Source: Przewalskia tangutica
Lineage: Eukaryota; Streptophyta; Magnoliopsida; Solanales; Solanaceae
Assembly: GCA_029844215.1 (NCBI GenBank)
Contig: CM056724.1
Location: 90,787,093 to 90,851,092 of the forward strand
Direction of reading: 5' to 3'
DNA: 64,000 nucleotides
The position numbers were made by a program, and so were the translations under genes. This document shows positions 1 to 11,625 of the stretch, piece by piece. Under the pieces are notes generated by a model. It saw only the letters and a list, made by a program, of their open reading frames with translations. It ran no database searches and had not been told where the DNA came from. How positions within the stretch are numbered: position 1 is the stretch's first letter; each line of letters opens with the position of its first letter.

Positions 1-895
1 ATGTTATCTATTTGACAATCGATATTTGATTGGGGTTTTTATTTAACTACTAGAATAATTGTAATATTTAAACCAATAAAGTTGTAATCAGTTATGAATG
101 AATTAGGGCTTCCAAAATCCTCGACTATCCACTTTATTCAATCCTTAATGCGACTAGAATGATTCTTCTTCTTCTTCGTTAAGATATCGGTTAACTAGAC
201 TGTCTTATATTCTGGTTATGACATATAATCACTCAACCCCTGTGCAGAACCCTTCTATGTTTCTATGATAGGATTTACCACATAGGAGGATTATGAACAG
301 TAACCTATATTGCTACACAAGTATCAGAGTACTTTTGTTCGCGATTTTAACTTATGTCTAGTCAATTACAGCATATCCAAATCTCTTCTTTCGGCTTTTG
401 ATTTGAAATCATATAGGTTATGATAATTAGTGATCAATTAATTATCAAACATTCATACCAAATATTGACTAAATCTTAATCAAGTGAAGAAGAAATCAAA
501 CTACTGCATTAATTCATGAATAAAAGTTTCAAGCGATTCATAAGGGATGCCCTAATAGAGTGTTTAGCTCCTAGCCAGAGTCACGCTAAGAACTAACACA
601 ATATCCATACATAAACCGAATTAAAAATGAAAGAAAGAAAATTACGTAGAATAAAGTCTCCAATTGTAGCTTCAAATCCGTCTTGTGTTGTTGTGTTGCA
701 GAATGACCAACCTCCGACATAACATTAATCCCTAGCGCTTAAATATCATCTAATTTTCGTGCCCTATGGACCAATCTGTCCTTAGCCAATTTGCCTTCAG
801 AACTGAAATTTCCCGTGTCGGCACCGCGGTTCTGCATAACGGCACCGCGGTGCCGAAACTCCTGTAGCTTCTCAACACAAATGGCACCACGGTAC

Positions 896-2430
896 TGATG
901 CACGATTTAATGCACACATTTTAACGCAAGTGCACGTCGTCGACTCAAGTAATATAGTCTAGGTAAGACCGAATATCGTCCTCAAGGATTGGTTTTCAAG
1001 TACCGATTATCTGTCCTATGGTATCTATTTGGTTAACGTAAATTGAATTGGAATTATAACTAATAATGCAGGACATAAACTAATTATAAAAATACTTTGA
1101 TTTAAATCAGTTATGATGGATAATTAGGGCTTCGAAGATCATCAACTATCCACTCTATTCAATTCTTAATATAATTAGACTGACTTCTTCTTCTACGTTA
1201 AGATAGCAGGTTTACTAATCTGTTTTATACTCCCGTTAAGGCTATATAAACACTCAACCCCAGTAGCGCTCCTTTCTACCTTTCGGTGATAAGGATGACT
1301 CTATAGGAGGATTAAGAACAAAAACCCTGTTAATCGTCACGCACCTTGCGTGAATTTAGGTATCTAAACCCCTATTAACGCTACACAAGTAATTGAGGTA
1401 TTTTCATCCCCAATCCGACTTATGATTACCCAACTTACAACATAGTCACAACCTCCTCCTTTCGAAGTTTGATTAGAAATCATATAAATAATGATAATTA
1501 GTGATCAATTAATTACCAAGCATTCAAAACAACTATTGGATAAATCTTAAATAAGTGAAGAAGAAATCAACTAATATATTAATTCATGAATAGAGTTTCA
1601 AGTGAATCACAAGGAAATACCTAACAAAGTAATTAGCTCCTAGCCATTATCACGCTAAGAACTAATATAATCTCCATACATGAACTGAAATAAATAAAGC
1701 AAAAAGAAAGAAAAGAAAATACTCAAGAACGAGTCTCCAAGCCTTCTAGCATCCAAGGGTTGTGTGGTGGAATATTTACAAGATGGATTGGTGGATGGAT
1801 GGATGTAGAATGGTGAATGGTGGAGTGGAGAATTGATGGATGAATTCTTCTAATGATGTAGAGACTATTTATAGACCAAGAATCCTTTAGGTGAAGGGTT
1901 AAGGATTATGTAGGAAGGAAAAGTTATTAGAATCCTTTTAGGTAAGGGTTTTAAGGTAGGAAAGTTATCCCTTTATGAAGGAAAAGTAATCCCTTTAGGA
2001 TTCTGAAAACATGTCAAATTCGGCCCAGACTTCATAAATCCCGCGTGGCGCCATGCGCACAGATCGGCGCTGACGCACGAAAATCAGCAACATCTCGACT
2101 TTCAAGACTTTGGCGCTGCGGCTGGCCGCCAGCGCCGCGGCTCCGGTGACATTTTTCTGGCGGATTCCGTTTCGTCGTCCTTTTTTCGTCCGGACTTCGT
2201 CTGATCTCCTTTATAATTTCCGAAACTTCTTAGACTTCATTTCTTGGCCCTTTAGTGTGCAATTCCATCTCATTTATGCTCATTTCATCTCTTTTTCGTC
2301 ATTTCTCCATTTTTGACCGCTGTGACACAAAAGAAAGGAAAACAACCCTAATACTATACTAAACATAAATGAAATGAGTAAAATACTCACTAAAAATGAC
2401 TCAAAAAGTGTATATAAAATACACCGATCA
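896..2430 (-). repeat. N1 3' LTR
   Basis: Starts TGATGCACG and ends CCGATCA on the plus strand. It aligns along its length with 4810-6387. Differences cluster in the GC-rich block near 2040-2160. It also lacks one copy of a roughly 23-base unit (AAGGAAAAGTAATCC) that is duplicated near 5890-5930 in the partner. A GGATGGATGGAT-type simple repeat lies near 1785-1840. A minus-strand TATA-like motif (TATAAATA) lies at 1866-1873. Confidence 0.9.
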
Positions 2431-2446
2431 AATACCCCCAAACTTA
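2431..2446 (-). other. N1 polypurine tract
   Basis: On the minus strand this reads TAAGTTTGGGGGTATT directly against the LTR start TGATCGG. That is the position and composition expected for the primer of plus-strand DNA synthesis. The same tract adjoins the LTRs at 25755, 51215 and 55772, and in shortened form at 30357. Confidence 0.8.
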
Positions 2447-3930
2447 ACCTTTGCTCGCCCTCGAGCAAAGATCAAAAGAAAGAAATAAAGACTCAAGGAA
2501 AAAGAAAATAGAAAGACTCAATGACATTGATCACTTTGCTGCATTGATGTTATTTAGAAAAACATGAAGGTTAGCAGAATAATATGCAAGAACATATAGC
2601 ATGAAATTTTAGCATTCTAAACACATTAAGCTAGATATTTCGCAAACTCACTTTTATCATGCTTAATGGAAGTCAAATACTGAATCATGCATGTTAATTT
2701 CAAAAATCCTATGACATTTTTACTTGCTATTCTCCACTAATCATGGATATGCATATAAGAGATCTTCAGGACTTTTAAGGGTTGTAATGTAGGCTTAGGC
2801 ATGGGTAGGTAAAAATAAGCATTTAGGCTCATTTTGTTTACCATAAGCTGTTTTAGCTTTTCATTATTTCCCTTTTCTTTTGATTTCTTTTCTTCACTTC
2901 AAATCTATTTTTCCCCTCTTTTGTTTTGAGAGCGTGAAGTGTATCATAATAGCAAGCACCCCCAAACTTAGGCTTTTGCCTATTTCTTATTACTTTTTAA
3001 TTGGGGTGCATCAATCTTATTTGCTCTTTTTGTCTCTTTTTTAACACACTCTATTCCAACTATTTCGCATGTTTACTTATGACACAAGTATGGAAATATA
3101 GGGTGTCAAAGAAAAAGTTCAATTTTTAGGCTCAATGGGGCTGACTAGGGATATTTTTAATGTCAGGGATAAAAAAGAGTGGTAAGAATTGGCTAACAAA
3201 GAAACGCCTGAGTCATCTCCCTAACATGCATATCTTAACTATTTCGCCTCAAATAGCAAGCAATCATAACACATAGGTTTTAATCATTTATCATGCATAA
3301 TTCAAGCAAGAAACTCCAAATAGACAGATTTTGTGAGTTTTTGGTATATCTAATCTAAGTGTTTAGATAGTTGCTCTAATTCTGTTACATTATTCCACCT
3401 TACTTCACTAGGTGTTTCTAGTAACTACAGCATGCATGATCTTTGACAGATAATTATGACTCAAAAAGAAAAAAAATTATGACTCAAAATATACACAAAA
3501 CAAATCAAAAAGACTCAAAAACAGTAAAACATCCCCCCAAACTTAAATCACACATTGTCCCCAATGTGTGCAAGACTCAAAAAATAGGGACAACTTACTG
3601 ACACAACACAACTGTCATAACGGAGGTCTAGGAGGAAATATTCTGGAATTTGCACGGAATATGGCCCTCCGAAGTTCCGGCGCCGCGGCCCTGAGATTCG
3701 GCGCCGCGACGCTTCTAGTACTTTGCTCTTCGAGTTCCGCCGCTGCCCAGACTGCACCGCGCACGACGATCGCTTCCTTTTAGCGTTTTTGCTCCTTTTT
3801 CCTCGGTTTTAGCTTTCAGTCCACCTGTCATCCAACAACACAAAACAAGAACCCAAGACCGTGAGACTGTTCAAGACAAAATAAAATAAAATAAAGACAG
3901 AATTTAAAATAACATAGTTAAAAACATTAG
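2447..3930 (-). other. N1 3' untranslated region
   Basis: About 1.5 kb without supportable coding. The sequence is shared, well conserved, with the corresponding parts of elements A and B (25771-26950, 30370-31560, 51215-52417, 55789-56980). Two further G-runs of the type AGTTTGGGGG on the minus strand lie near 2957-2970 and 3533-3545. A hairpin is at 3549-3570. A GC-rich block (GGCGCCGCGGC type) lies near 3670-3760, the same kind of block as in the LTRs. Confidence 0.6.
3549..3570. other. Conserved hairpin (9-bp stem, 4-base loop)
   Basis: Perfect inverted repeat CACACATTG / CAATGTGTG around the loop TCCC. The same hairpin recurs unchanged at 26889-26910, 31495-31516, 52350-52371 and 56914-56935, always next to an AAGTTTGGGGG tract on the minus strand and just downstream (element sense) of ORF2 or its remnant. 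Confidence 0.75.
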
Positions 3931-3977
3931 GTTGCCTCCCAACAAGCGTTGTTTTTAACGTCTTTTAGCCGGACGCA
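3931..3977 (-). other. Conserved block downstream of gag-protease
   Basis: The stretch from GTTGCCTCCCAA to CTTTTAGCCGGACGCAA also occurs at 27463-27511, 52927-52978 and 58917-58968. In the longer copies it lies just downstream (element sense) of the gag-protease stop. It is noncoding and more conserved than the GC-rich DNA beside it. Confidence 0.6.
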
Positions 3978-3978
3978 A

Positions 3979-4536
3979 TTAACCTTTATGAGTGCCCATT
4001 GGATCCTTCTGCGAACTGCTTGCAATCCGCAGAGTTATTGTTGCAGGTCTCACTTTTCCTACAACCATCTGTTCAAACAAGGGCCTCAAACATAAAATTA
4101 TCCCCCAAGTACACAAGACAGACTTGTCTTTTAAGCTCTCTATAATGTGGGGATCAATGAAATTCCCTACATCTCTCAACTCTAGGGGGTGCCCTTGATG
4201 GTATGAAATTTCTGTTTGGGGGTTAACATTGACAGCTGGTGGTGTTTCTTCTGCAATAGGTATAAGAAAAAGATTTTCCAAGGAATCCAAAAAGATGAAT
4301 GATTGGATCTCCGTACCCTTTTCCTTCTCTACACCAATTATCCCGCCAGATTCCTCAATAGTTGGGTGTGGTTCAGGCTCTTCTATTTGCTTACCACCTC
4401 TCATAATGATGTCGCTAGGCAGATTTTCTTGAGTTGTATTGCTCATCTCATCCATCAATTGCCCTATTTGTGTCTCCAATTTTCTGAGGGACTCTCTTGT
4501 CTCAGCCATAAACTGAGTCTGGCACTTGGTGAACAT
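3979..4536 (-). pseudogene. gag: N1 gag C-terminal remnant
   Basis: A 185-codon open stretch whose first 60 residues resemble the gag C-terminal linker of elements A and B: QTQFMAETRESLRKLETQIGQL here, against QTQFVTETRSSFRNLETQVGQL in B at about residues 96-117. Later residues no longer follow the A/B protein and no protease motif (DLGAS) is seen. The N-terminal Gag core and zinc knuckle are missing, because the primer site is only about 250 bases upstream. It is a relic with no likely function of its own. Confidence 0.7.
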
Positions 4537-4785
4537 AAGTATGCCTGCCCATAACTCATTTCGATCTTCCTCTGAAATCTGTGGGTTAAGCTGTTGTTGA
4601 TGACTCTACTGTCTCTGATAGTAGTAGTCCATGTGTCCTAATTTTTTTTTTCCGAATTTAACCTGCAAAATAAGAAAAATAACAAACGGTGATAAAAAGA
4701 TGCTCGCAGAACAAGTTAAAAACTTGTTCTTGGAGCAACCAAATTAGAAATAAGAATAGATAAATCGATATTGAAAGTAAGCCAA

Positions 4786-4803
4786 TCCCCGACAACGGCG
4801 CCA
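4786..4803 (-). other. N1 primer binding site (tRNA-Asp type)
   Basis: The minus strand reads TGGCGCCGTTGTCGGGGA, complementary to the 3' end of plant tRNA-Asp with one mismatch relative to the site at 61654-61671. It lies 6 bases from the 5' LTR end at 4810. Confidence 0.9.
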
Positions 4804-4809
4804 AAAACT

Positions 4810-6387
4810 TGATGCGCGATTTAATGCACACACTTTAACGCAAGTGCACGTTGTCGACTCAAGTAATATAGTCTAGGTAAGACCGAATATCGCCCTCAAG
4901 GATTGGTTTTCAAGTACCGATTATCTATCCTATGGTATCTATTTGGTTAACGTAAATTGAATTGGAATTCTAACTAATAATGCAGGACATAAACTAATTA
5001 TAAAAATACTTTGATTTAAATCAGTTATGATGGATAATTAGGGCTTCCAAAATCATCAACTATCCACTCTATTCAATTCTTAATATAATTAGACTGACTT
5101 CTTCTTCTACGTTAAGATAGCAGGTTTACTAATCCGTTTTATACTCCCGTTAAGGCTATATAAACACTCAACCCCAGTAGCGCTCCTTTCTACCTTTCGG
5201 TGATAAGGATGACTCTATAGGAGGATTAAGAACAAAAACCATGTTAATCGTCACGCACCTTGCGTGAATTTAGGTATTTAAACCCTATTAACGCTACACA
5301 AGTAATTGAGGTATTTTCATCCCCAATCCGACTTATGATTACCCAACTTACAACATAGTCACAACCTCCTCCTTTCGAAGTTTGATTAGAAATCATATAA
5401 ATAATGATAATTAGTGATCAATTAATTACCAAGCATTCAAAACAACTATTGGATAAATCTTAAATAAGTGAAGAAGAAATCAACTAATATATTAATTCAT
5501 GAATAAAGTTTCAAGTGAATCACAAGGAAATCCCTAACAAAGTAATTAGCTACTAGCCATTGTCATGCTAAGAACTAATATAATCTTCATACATGAACTG
5601 AAATAAATAAAGCAAAAAGAAAGAAAAGAAAATACTCAAGAACGAGTCTCCAAGCCTTCTAGCATCCAAGGGTTGTGTGGTGGAATATTTACAAGATAGA
5701 TTGGTGGATGGATGGATGTAGAATGGTGAATGGTGGAATGGAGAATTGATGGATGAATTCTTCTAATGATGTAGAGACTATTTATAGACCAAGAATCCTT
5801 TAGGTGAAGGGTTAATGATTATGTAGGAAGGAAAAGTTATTAGAATCCTTTTAGGTAAGGGTTTTAAGGTAGGAAAAGTTATCCCTTTATGAAGGAAAAG
5901 TAATCCATTTATGAAGGAAAAGTAATCCCTTTAGGATTCTGAAAACATGTCAAATTCGGCCCAGACTTCATAAATCCCACGTCGGCGCCGCGGCCCTGCA
6001 GACTGGCGCCGCGGCATCTGAAAATCAGCAACAACTCGGGACTTTCAGCACTTTGGGCGCCGCGGCGCTGCTGCCAGGCGCCGCGGCGCTGCTGCCAGGC
6101 GCCGCGGCTCCGGTGACGTTTTTCTGGCGGATTCCGTTTCGTCGTCCTTTTTTCGTCTGATCTCCTCTATAATTTCCTGAACTTCTTAGACTTCATTTCT
6201 TGGCCCTTTTAGTGTGCAATTTCATCTCATTTATGCTCATTTCATCTCCTTTTCATCATTTCTCCATTTTTGACCGCTGTGACACAAAAGAAAGGAAAAC
6301 AACCCTAATACTATACTAAACATAAATGAAATGAGTAAAATACTCACTAAAAATGACTCAAAAGGTGTATATAAAATACACCGATCA
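4810..6387 (-). repeat. N1 5' LTR
   Basis: 1578 bases, TGATGCGCG...CCGATCA on the plus strand. The GC block at 5985-6115 holds a direct duplication of a 21-base unit built on GGCGCCGCGGCG. A strong TATA-like motif on the minus strand is at 5779-5786. TSD GGTAC follows at 6388. Confidence 0.9.
5779..5786 (-). promoter_or_regulatory. Candidate TATA box of N1 5' LTR
   Basis: The minus strand reads CTATAAATAG around this position, in the LTR interior where a core promoter would be expected. The same motif is kept in the 3' LTR at 1866-1873. Transcription would run toward lower coordinates through the primer site. The start site is not visible. Confidence 0.5.
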
Positions 6388-6689
6388 GGTACTGCCTGAT
6401 GGCACCGCGGTGCTGAAAGTCATGTGACTCCTCGGTAAATAAGGCATCGCGGTTCTGCATAGTGGCACCGCGGTGCTGCCTTTTTCGCTCTGAGTTGCCA
6501 ACTTTCGTCCTTTTCTCCTCGGGAGCACCTTTTCTGCCCATTTCTCGTTCCTTTTTGCCATTTTGCCTTTTTGCACCGCTGTGACTCAAAAGAAAGAAAA
6601 ACAAACCTACTACTATACTAAACACAACAAAAACGAGTAAAATACCAACTAAAAATGACTCAAAAGGCGTATACAAAATATGCCTAACA

Positions 6690-7198
6690 CAGTCCGACTA
6701 AAATTGGTACATGGATATGAGAGCCATATCTCATCTCACATGCTCTTCAAGTAATCTCTCCCAACTGTTTTGATTAAAGTATCCTCAATTTATTAAGATC
6801 GGTAATGGTCATCACATTAAATTCAAGGTTATGGTACCACCCACACAAAACCACCTCACCCACCCTTCTCCCCAAATAACGTCCTCTATGACCCTAGCAT
6901 CATTAAAAACTTAATATCTATTGTGAAATTTACTCGTAACAATTCTGTATCTGTTGACTTTGACCCCTTTAGTTTTTTCTGTGAAGGATCTACTTACAGG
7001 GACACCTCTTACGAGATGTAATAGTGTGGGGGACCTCTATACTTTCTCATCCACTTCCAATGTCCGACCCAGATCGCATACCTCCATCGCTGCAATCTCT
7101 CCGTCAACTTGACACAATAGACTTAGACACCCATACGCTCCTATTTTTAATTTTCTTAGAAACAATAAGATCATTCGATGTAATAATGGGAACCCTAC
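6690..7198 (+). pseudogene. pol: Ty1/copia polyprotein fragment, protease/integrase junction (left part)
   Basis: Conceptual translation on the plus strand matches the region between protease and integrase of Ale-like copia polyproteins. A stretch corresponding to KIGNGHHIKFKV (near 6800) is followed by one resembling the FDPF-VKDL-TGTPL segment (near 6960-7010) and a GDLYTF-like segment (near 7030). Several stops and frameshifts break it. The reading resumes across the Ogre insertion: IIRCNNGNP at about 7170-7195 continues in the copia sequence from 19650. The left end is cut by LTR X at 6689, so the copia 5' LTR and gag are not in view. Confidence 0.75.
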
Positions 7199-10100
7199 TG
7201 TCACGCCCATTTTCGACCGCGACATTATTAGCGAACCTGCTTAAATAACAGGTTAGAAAATAAAATAAAATGCTAAATGTTAAAAGGGTGCTAAAATTGA
7301 AGAGGTGCTTAAAAGGTGCTAGAATATTAAAAGTGCTAAAGGGGCTAGAAATGCTAAAGGGTTCGCGGAGTCGCCACCTAATTAATTGGGTGAATTAGGA
7401 CACCTAAATGTTAACTAGTTTAAAGTAAACATTAACTCCATTTTAATGGTATGCTAAACTTAATGAGATTATGGGTAAGAGTTCTTTATTAATCTAGAGG
7501 GAAGGGGTTAGGCACCCTTTAAGATCTGCTAACTTGCGGTTGTCCTGCCAAACCTAGGGTAATTATTATGTTAAAAATGCGTGTTTTGAAAATATAAAAG
7601 ATGCTTTAAAATATTTTATGAAAGGAGGCTTGATAAAAGTTTGTAAGACTAATGCTATAAAAAATATATATAAAGTTTTAAAGTGTGCATTTATATTGTT
7701 TATGATGTAAACGGTGCAAAGTTAATTTATGGACTATAGATATGCATTTATCTGCGAAATCAGAGAAGTGGTGCGTTAGTTTTAGATATGCCATTCTAAC
7801 GATTAGGCAAAAGATTAAATATGAATGACAGACCTAAGATAGATAAATTAGAAGTGTGTTTCAAGTTTTAAAGCTAACCACCTCATTTCATGTATTCAAG
7901 GATTAATTGTTCTAGACAACTTATTAATTACAAAGTTAAATAATTAGGCAACAATTTAAACAAATAAGATAAAAGGTGGATATGATCGCGGAGGTTTTCA
8001 AGATGTGTGGCGACATCATCTTATCCTATTTTGTCTTAGGAATACTGAAGCGGGAATGCGAATGCGGATGCACGTGGACGCGGGTTGCCATTTGAAGTAG
8101 CTCGTGATGAGTCTCGCCGTAAGACTCTTCATTTTGCTCCGATGCATTTCATGTAAAAATAAAGAAAGATAAGGATTAGTATATGCCCCAAAATATCGAC
8201 AGAATAGTAAGCAAGCAGTTCACGTGCATATAAATTTATTTTTAAAGCACATATGCAGTGATTGACTCTGAAGATGAACAAGTAACCCAAAATAAATAAG
8301 GGATCCTGCGAGTTTGGCCCAGACGTGCATATAAACTGGACAGATGAGAGGTAAAGGAGGAAGATAAAGGTTTGCGAGCCTAGGGAACAGTTAATGTGCC
8401 AAGACAGTTTGAGGAAATAAAACAAGCCCAAATACGTACAACAGTGATATGCATAATGCCATGCTAAATATACAGGTCTGATATACCGATTGCGTCATTC
8501 ATATCCCTGCATATATTTACTATTTTTTTTTATTCCAAGACCACAAACCAACAGACAAGATCGATTGAACACATATTTATTAACATGGGCCTCAGGATGT
8601 ATAAGGGGGGGATTCAGTTTCGGACTTCTCTTAGGGATACTAAGATAGGCAATCCTAGTGCAATACAAGGTTCCTGGATGATTAGATTCACATCGATGGG
8701 GTATTCAGTATCCAATTCAGGGAATGCTTGTTTAACTGGGCTGCTGGAAACACACTAAGGGTAGGAGGGGTAATTAGACAACTTAGAGATATGCGACCAA
8801 GTTCTGGAAAAGTACAACACAATACATCTTATCTAATTTGGATGAACGAACCAACTGATCCCATCACTTAACAGATTGAGATAAATGCAAATGACACAAT
8901 ACATTAACATATGTTCTACTATATCAAGGCAATATTATCTTTTGAATATGAGATGCAACAGAGACTATCCTTCATATGGCATGGAAACAACTCAAGAGAT
9001 GCTAATACAGGTATCATCTGACTATTAGATATACGAGACATATAGGGTTGCTAGTTTTGTGAGCGTATGGAGACACGCAAATACTAAAGGGTCGCTCAGA
9101 TATGCAGAGGTACCCAATATATGAACACATAGAACTGTATCGTATTGTTCATCAAGTATAGTAATGATTAATACTTTAACACAACAATGTCAGAGATTAT
9201 CAGCCATATATATAAACACATTACTAATGCCATGTATTATCCAAATCACATTAATGATCACAGTTGCGAACATCAGTAGCGTTTAATATTAACTAACAGG
9301 TTCAACACAAACAAATGTACTTCAAATCATACACAAATGGCATTAAACATAACCAACAAAACACATCATTCAAACAGATTGTAAAGCGTAAATCACATGA
9401 GAAATCTGAAAGAGAACGGGTTTACCTTCTCCGGACAGCGACCCGAGGAAGCATATCAAGTCATCGATCCGGTCGGAGGTTTTATGCTATGCGACTAAGG
9501 CTGAGCGAAAACTAGTGTTTTTTAAGTGTTCTTGCGGTTATCTTTCAGTTGCATTGAAGGGGGGGTTTTCACTGTCCGCCATGGATGCCAATGCTTGCGG
9601 ATGCTGAAGGTTTATTCATTTTCTGTGTGTCCTTCCTTTGTGTTTTTTAGCGGGTATTTGTTCCCGTCCAGTTCTGTTCCTTAAATTGTTTATTGCTATT
9701 TGACTGCTCTCCCGACTGAGCTCTGCCTCTTTTCGTTCTGCCTTTGCATGTGCTTTATATGGCCATGGTTTGAGTTCTAATGTTGGTAAGTAATCAAGGT
9801 GCGATTTTGGCTGATTTTGGACGAGATTTGTGCTTGATTCGTGCGATTTGAACAGGTTATGGTAAGGTAAACGATTTAAAGGATTTGGTTTAGTTATGGT
9901 AAGAACAGGGGTATCGATATGGTAGCTGATTCACGAGGTGATTCGCCGGATTCTCCGGCGAGAATCCCGGCATGGGTGTTGGGAGAGGGGCGGCGACTGA
10001 AGCTTTTTTAGGGTTCTTTCTCGTTTTGTTTTTTTTCTTTTTCTTTGGACGATGGGGGGGAGAAGGTATAAAGGGCAGATGGGCGTGTGGGCTTGCGGGT

Positions 10101-10798
10101 GTGGGCTAAGGGGAAAATAAAAAGATGGCGTAATGGGCTGATAGAGGGGCTGGGTGAACTGGGCCTGCGGGTCGCGGGTTTGGGTCAGGGGATTTGTTGG
10201 GCTGCGGGTTGTTATTTTAATTAGGGGTAGAGTTTTAAGTGTATTAGTTTAGGTGTATTATTAATTAATTAGTGGTATTAAATTAATAAATTGTGATTGA
10301 ATTATTTTAGGTGCTTTGTTAGTCTAAGTTTGAGATTAAAAAAATAAAGACGGGCGTGCTATTTAATTAGTGCTTAATTTTTATAATGCGATGTTGTTAT
10401 TAAAACTTATTTATTATGCGTATTTTATTATTATTTAAGCTAAGATTAAATTATCTTAATATGACTTTAGGCGCTACAATAATTATGAAATTGCTTTGCG
10501 TATTAATAAATGCGACTATGCTATTTAACATGACGTTACTGTCGAATTATTTATTTTATGTATTTATTTATTTTATTATCATTTAAGAATTATGACAGGG
10601 CTTAAAATTAATAAATGTGGGCGCGAGACTCTAAGTGCTTAATATTATGCGTAAGACGCGGTGCCATTATTAAATTGCCTGTTTATGCATGTATTATTGT
10701 TGCATTTTATTATTAAAAATCATAAAAAAATATTTTGCAAAATTAGTCTAATTTTATAGCTAATGACTGGACGGGAGGGTCAAAATTGGGTGTCAACA
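7199..10798 (-). repeat. Ogre-type 3' LTR
   Basis: 3600 bases. On the minus strand it starts TGTTGACACCCAATTTTG and ends GGGCGTGACA. It is almost the same as 16057-19649 throughout, with scattered substitutions and small indels, so the insertion is fairly young. A candidate minus-strand TATA (CATATAAAG) lies at 9753-9762. Confidence 0.92.
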
Positions 10799-10815
10799 AC
10801 TTGTCCCTCTTTGTA
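10799..10815 (-). other. Ogre-type polypurine tract
   Basis: The minus strand reads CAAAGAGGGACAAGT immediately upstream of the 3' LTR start TGTTGACACC, the expected place and composition for the plus-strand primer. Confidence 0.75.
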
Positions 10816-10916
10816 TGGAAGTGATAGAAGAGTCTTCGGACAAAGTCGTTGACTTATAGCCAATTTTGTCTCGATCCTCATAATTAAAATGTTGTGCAAT
10901 TAAGACAAGGTTGACG

Positions 10917-11125
10917 CAAAATTCAAAATTTGTCCCAGTGTCGAGTTATGACGACACTGGGCTACCATGGTCAAAACACTAAGGCGGGCTAATGCGGACT
11001 CAAAATTTGTCCCAGTGTCGAGTTATGACGACACTGGGCTACCATGGTCAAAACACCAAGGCGGGCTAACGCGAACTCAAAATTGTCCCAGTGTCGAGTT
11101 ATGAAGACACTGGGTTGTGATGTAA
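10917..11125. repeat. About 80-bp tandem repeat, 2.6 copies
   Basis: The unit begins CAAAATTTGTCCCAGTGTCG and contains the inverted pair CCAGTGTCG / CGACACTGG. Starts are near 10917, 10997 and 11077, the last copy partial. It lies next to the 3' LTR, where Ogre elements often carry minisatellites. Confidence 0.8.
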
Positions 11126-11625
11126 AATAAAAATAAACTGGCTTGAACCTGGGGTGTACCGCTATCGACTTATGATGCTAGGTTTTATGGTGATGTGGAA
11201 CGAGTGGACCGACGCTTGAGGTCGCTTCTGCCATTTGTTGGGAAGGTTGGCCCCACAACAAATTGCCCCGGTTCGCTGTAAGAGAAAATCCACGTTGTGC
11301 TCCTGCTCCTGCATGCTAAGACTTAAACAAAAGTTTAGTGCATAACTGTTAAGGCAAAATGATGATGCATAATTTTGAAAGCAATGTAACTGTGAGTAGA
11401 AAATGTTATCATGCAAAAGTATGATGCCTGTTGTGTTGATGCGATGCTGCAAATGCTGTGATTTTCGTCCTTGCACAGACGCGTTGCGATTGTGAATGCG
11501 GATATGTTGTCCTTGCTGCAACTGCCCCTGTAGACTAAAGCTCAAAAAGAGTTAGTGCATAACTGCTAAGACAGAATAATAAAACATGAATAAGAAATGC
11601 AATTTTGAGAGTATAGAAATCGTTC
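11126..11625 (-). other. Noncoding part of Ogre 3' region
   Basis: No supportable coding. It contains words such as GCTCCTGC and TTGCACAGACGCGTTGC that recur loosely at 11460-11520 and 12240-12420, suggesting an older degenerate repeat array around the 18-bp minisatellite. Confidence 0.4.

Larger units (their letters stand above)
896..6387 (-). mobile_element. N1: short complete non-autonomous Athila/Tat-like element with TSD GGTAC
   Basis: Complete 5.5 kb element on the minus strand. The 5' LTR is at 4810-6387, the tRNA-Asp primer site at 4786-4803, the internal region at 2431-4809, the polypurine tract at 2431-2446 and the 3' LTR at 896-2430. Both ends are TG...CA. The flanking 5-base duplications match exactly: GGTAC at 891-895 and at 6388-6392. 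The internal region is only 2.4 kb and keeps a fragment of gag C-terminal coding sequence; protease, RT, RNase H and integrase are absent. It must have moved using proteins from a relative. It sits in the GC-rich block of an older LTR of its own family (X). Confidence 0.9.
1..6689 (-). mobile_element. Athila/Tat-like LTR (X), truncated at window start and split by element N1
   Basis: Bases 1-895 and 6388-6689 are the two halves of one LTR of the same family as those at 896, 4810, 21448, 28955, 54419 and 61678. The window begins roughly 125 bases into it. It contains the family's GC-rich block (790-890 and 6393-6480, repeated GGCACCGCGG) and ends with GTATACAAAATATGCCTAACA-like sequence at 6689, a diverged form of the usual GTATATAAAATACACCGATCA terminus. 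It abuts copia sequence at 6690, so X was inserted in the copia element. The rest of X lies outside the window, so whether it is a solo LTR or part of a full element cannot be told. Orientation is inferred from the other copies. Confidence 0.75.

Noticed and set aside
6347..6676. 109-codon minus-strand open frame across the N1/X junction
   Set aside because: It spans two LTR ends and a target duplication; chance frame.
8129..8431. 100-codon hydrophobic open frame on the minus strand, also present at 16992-17300 in the other Ogre LTR
   Set aside because: The two copies differ at about nine positions and nearly all change the amino acid, as expected without coding constraint. Preservation is due to the youth of the LTR pair.
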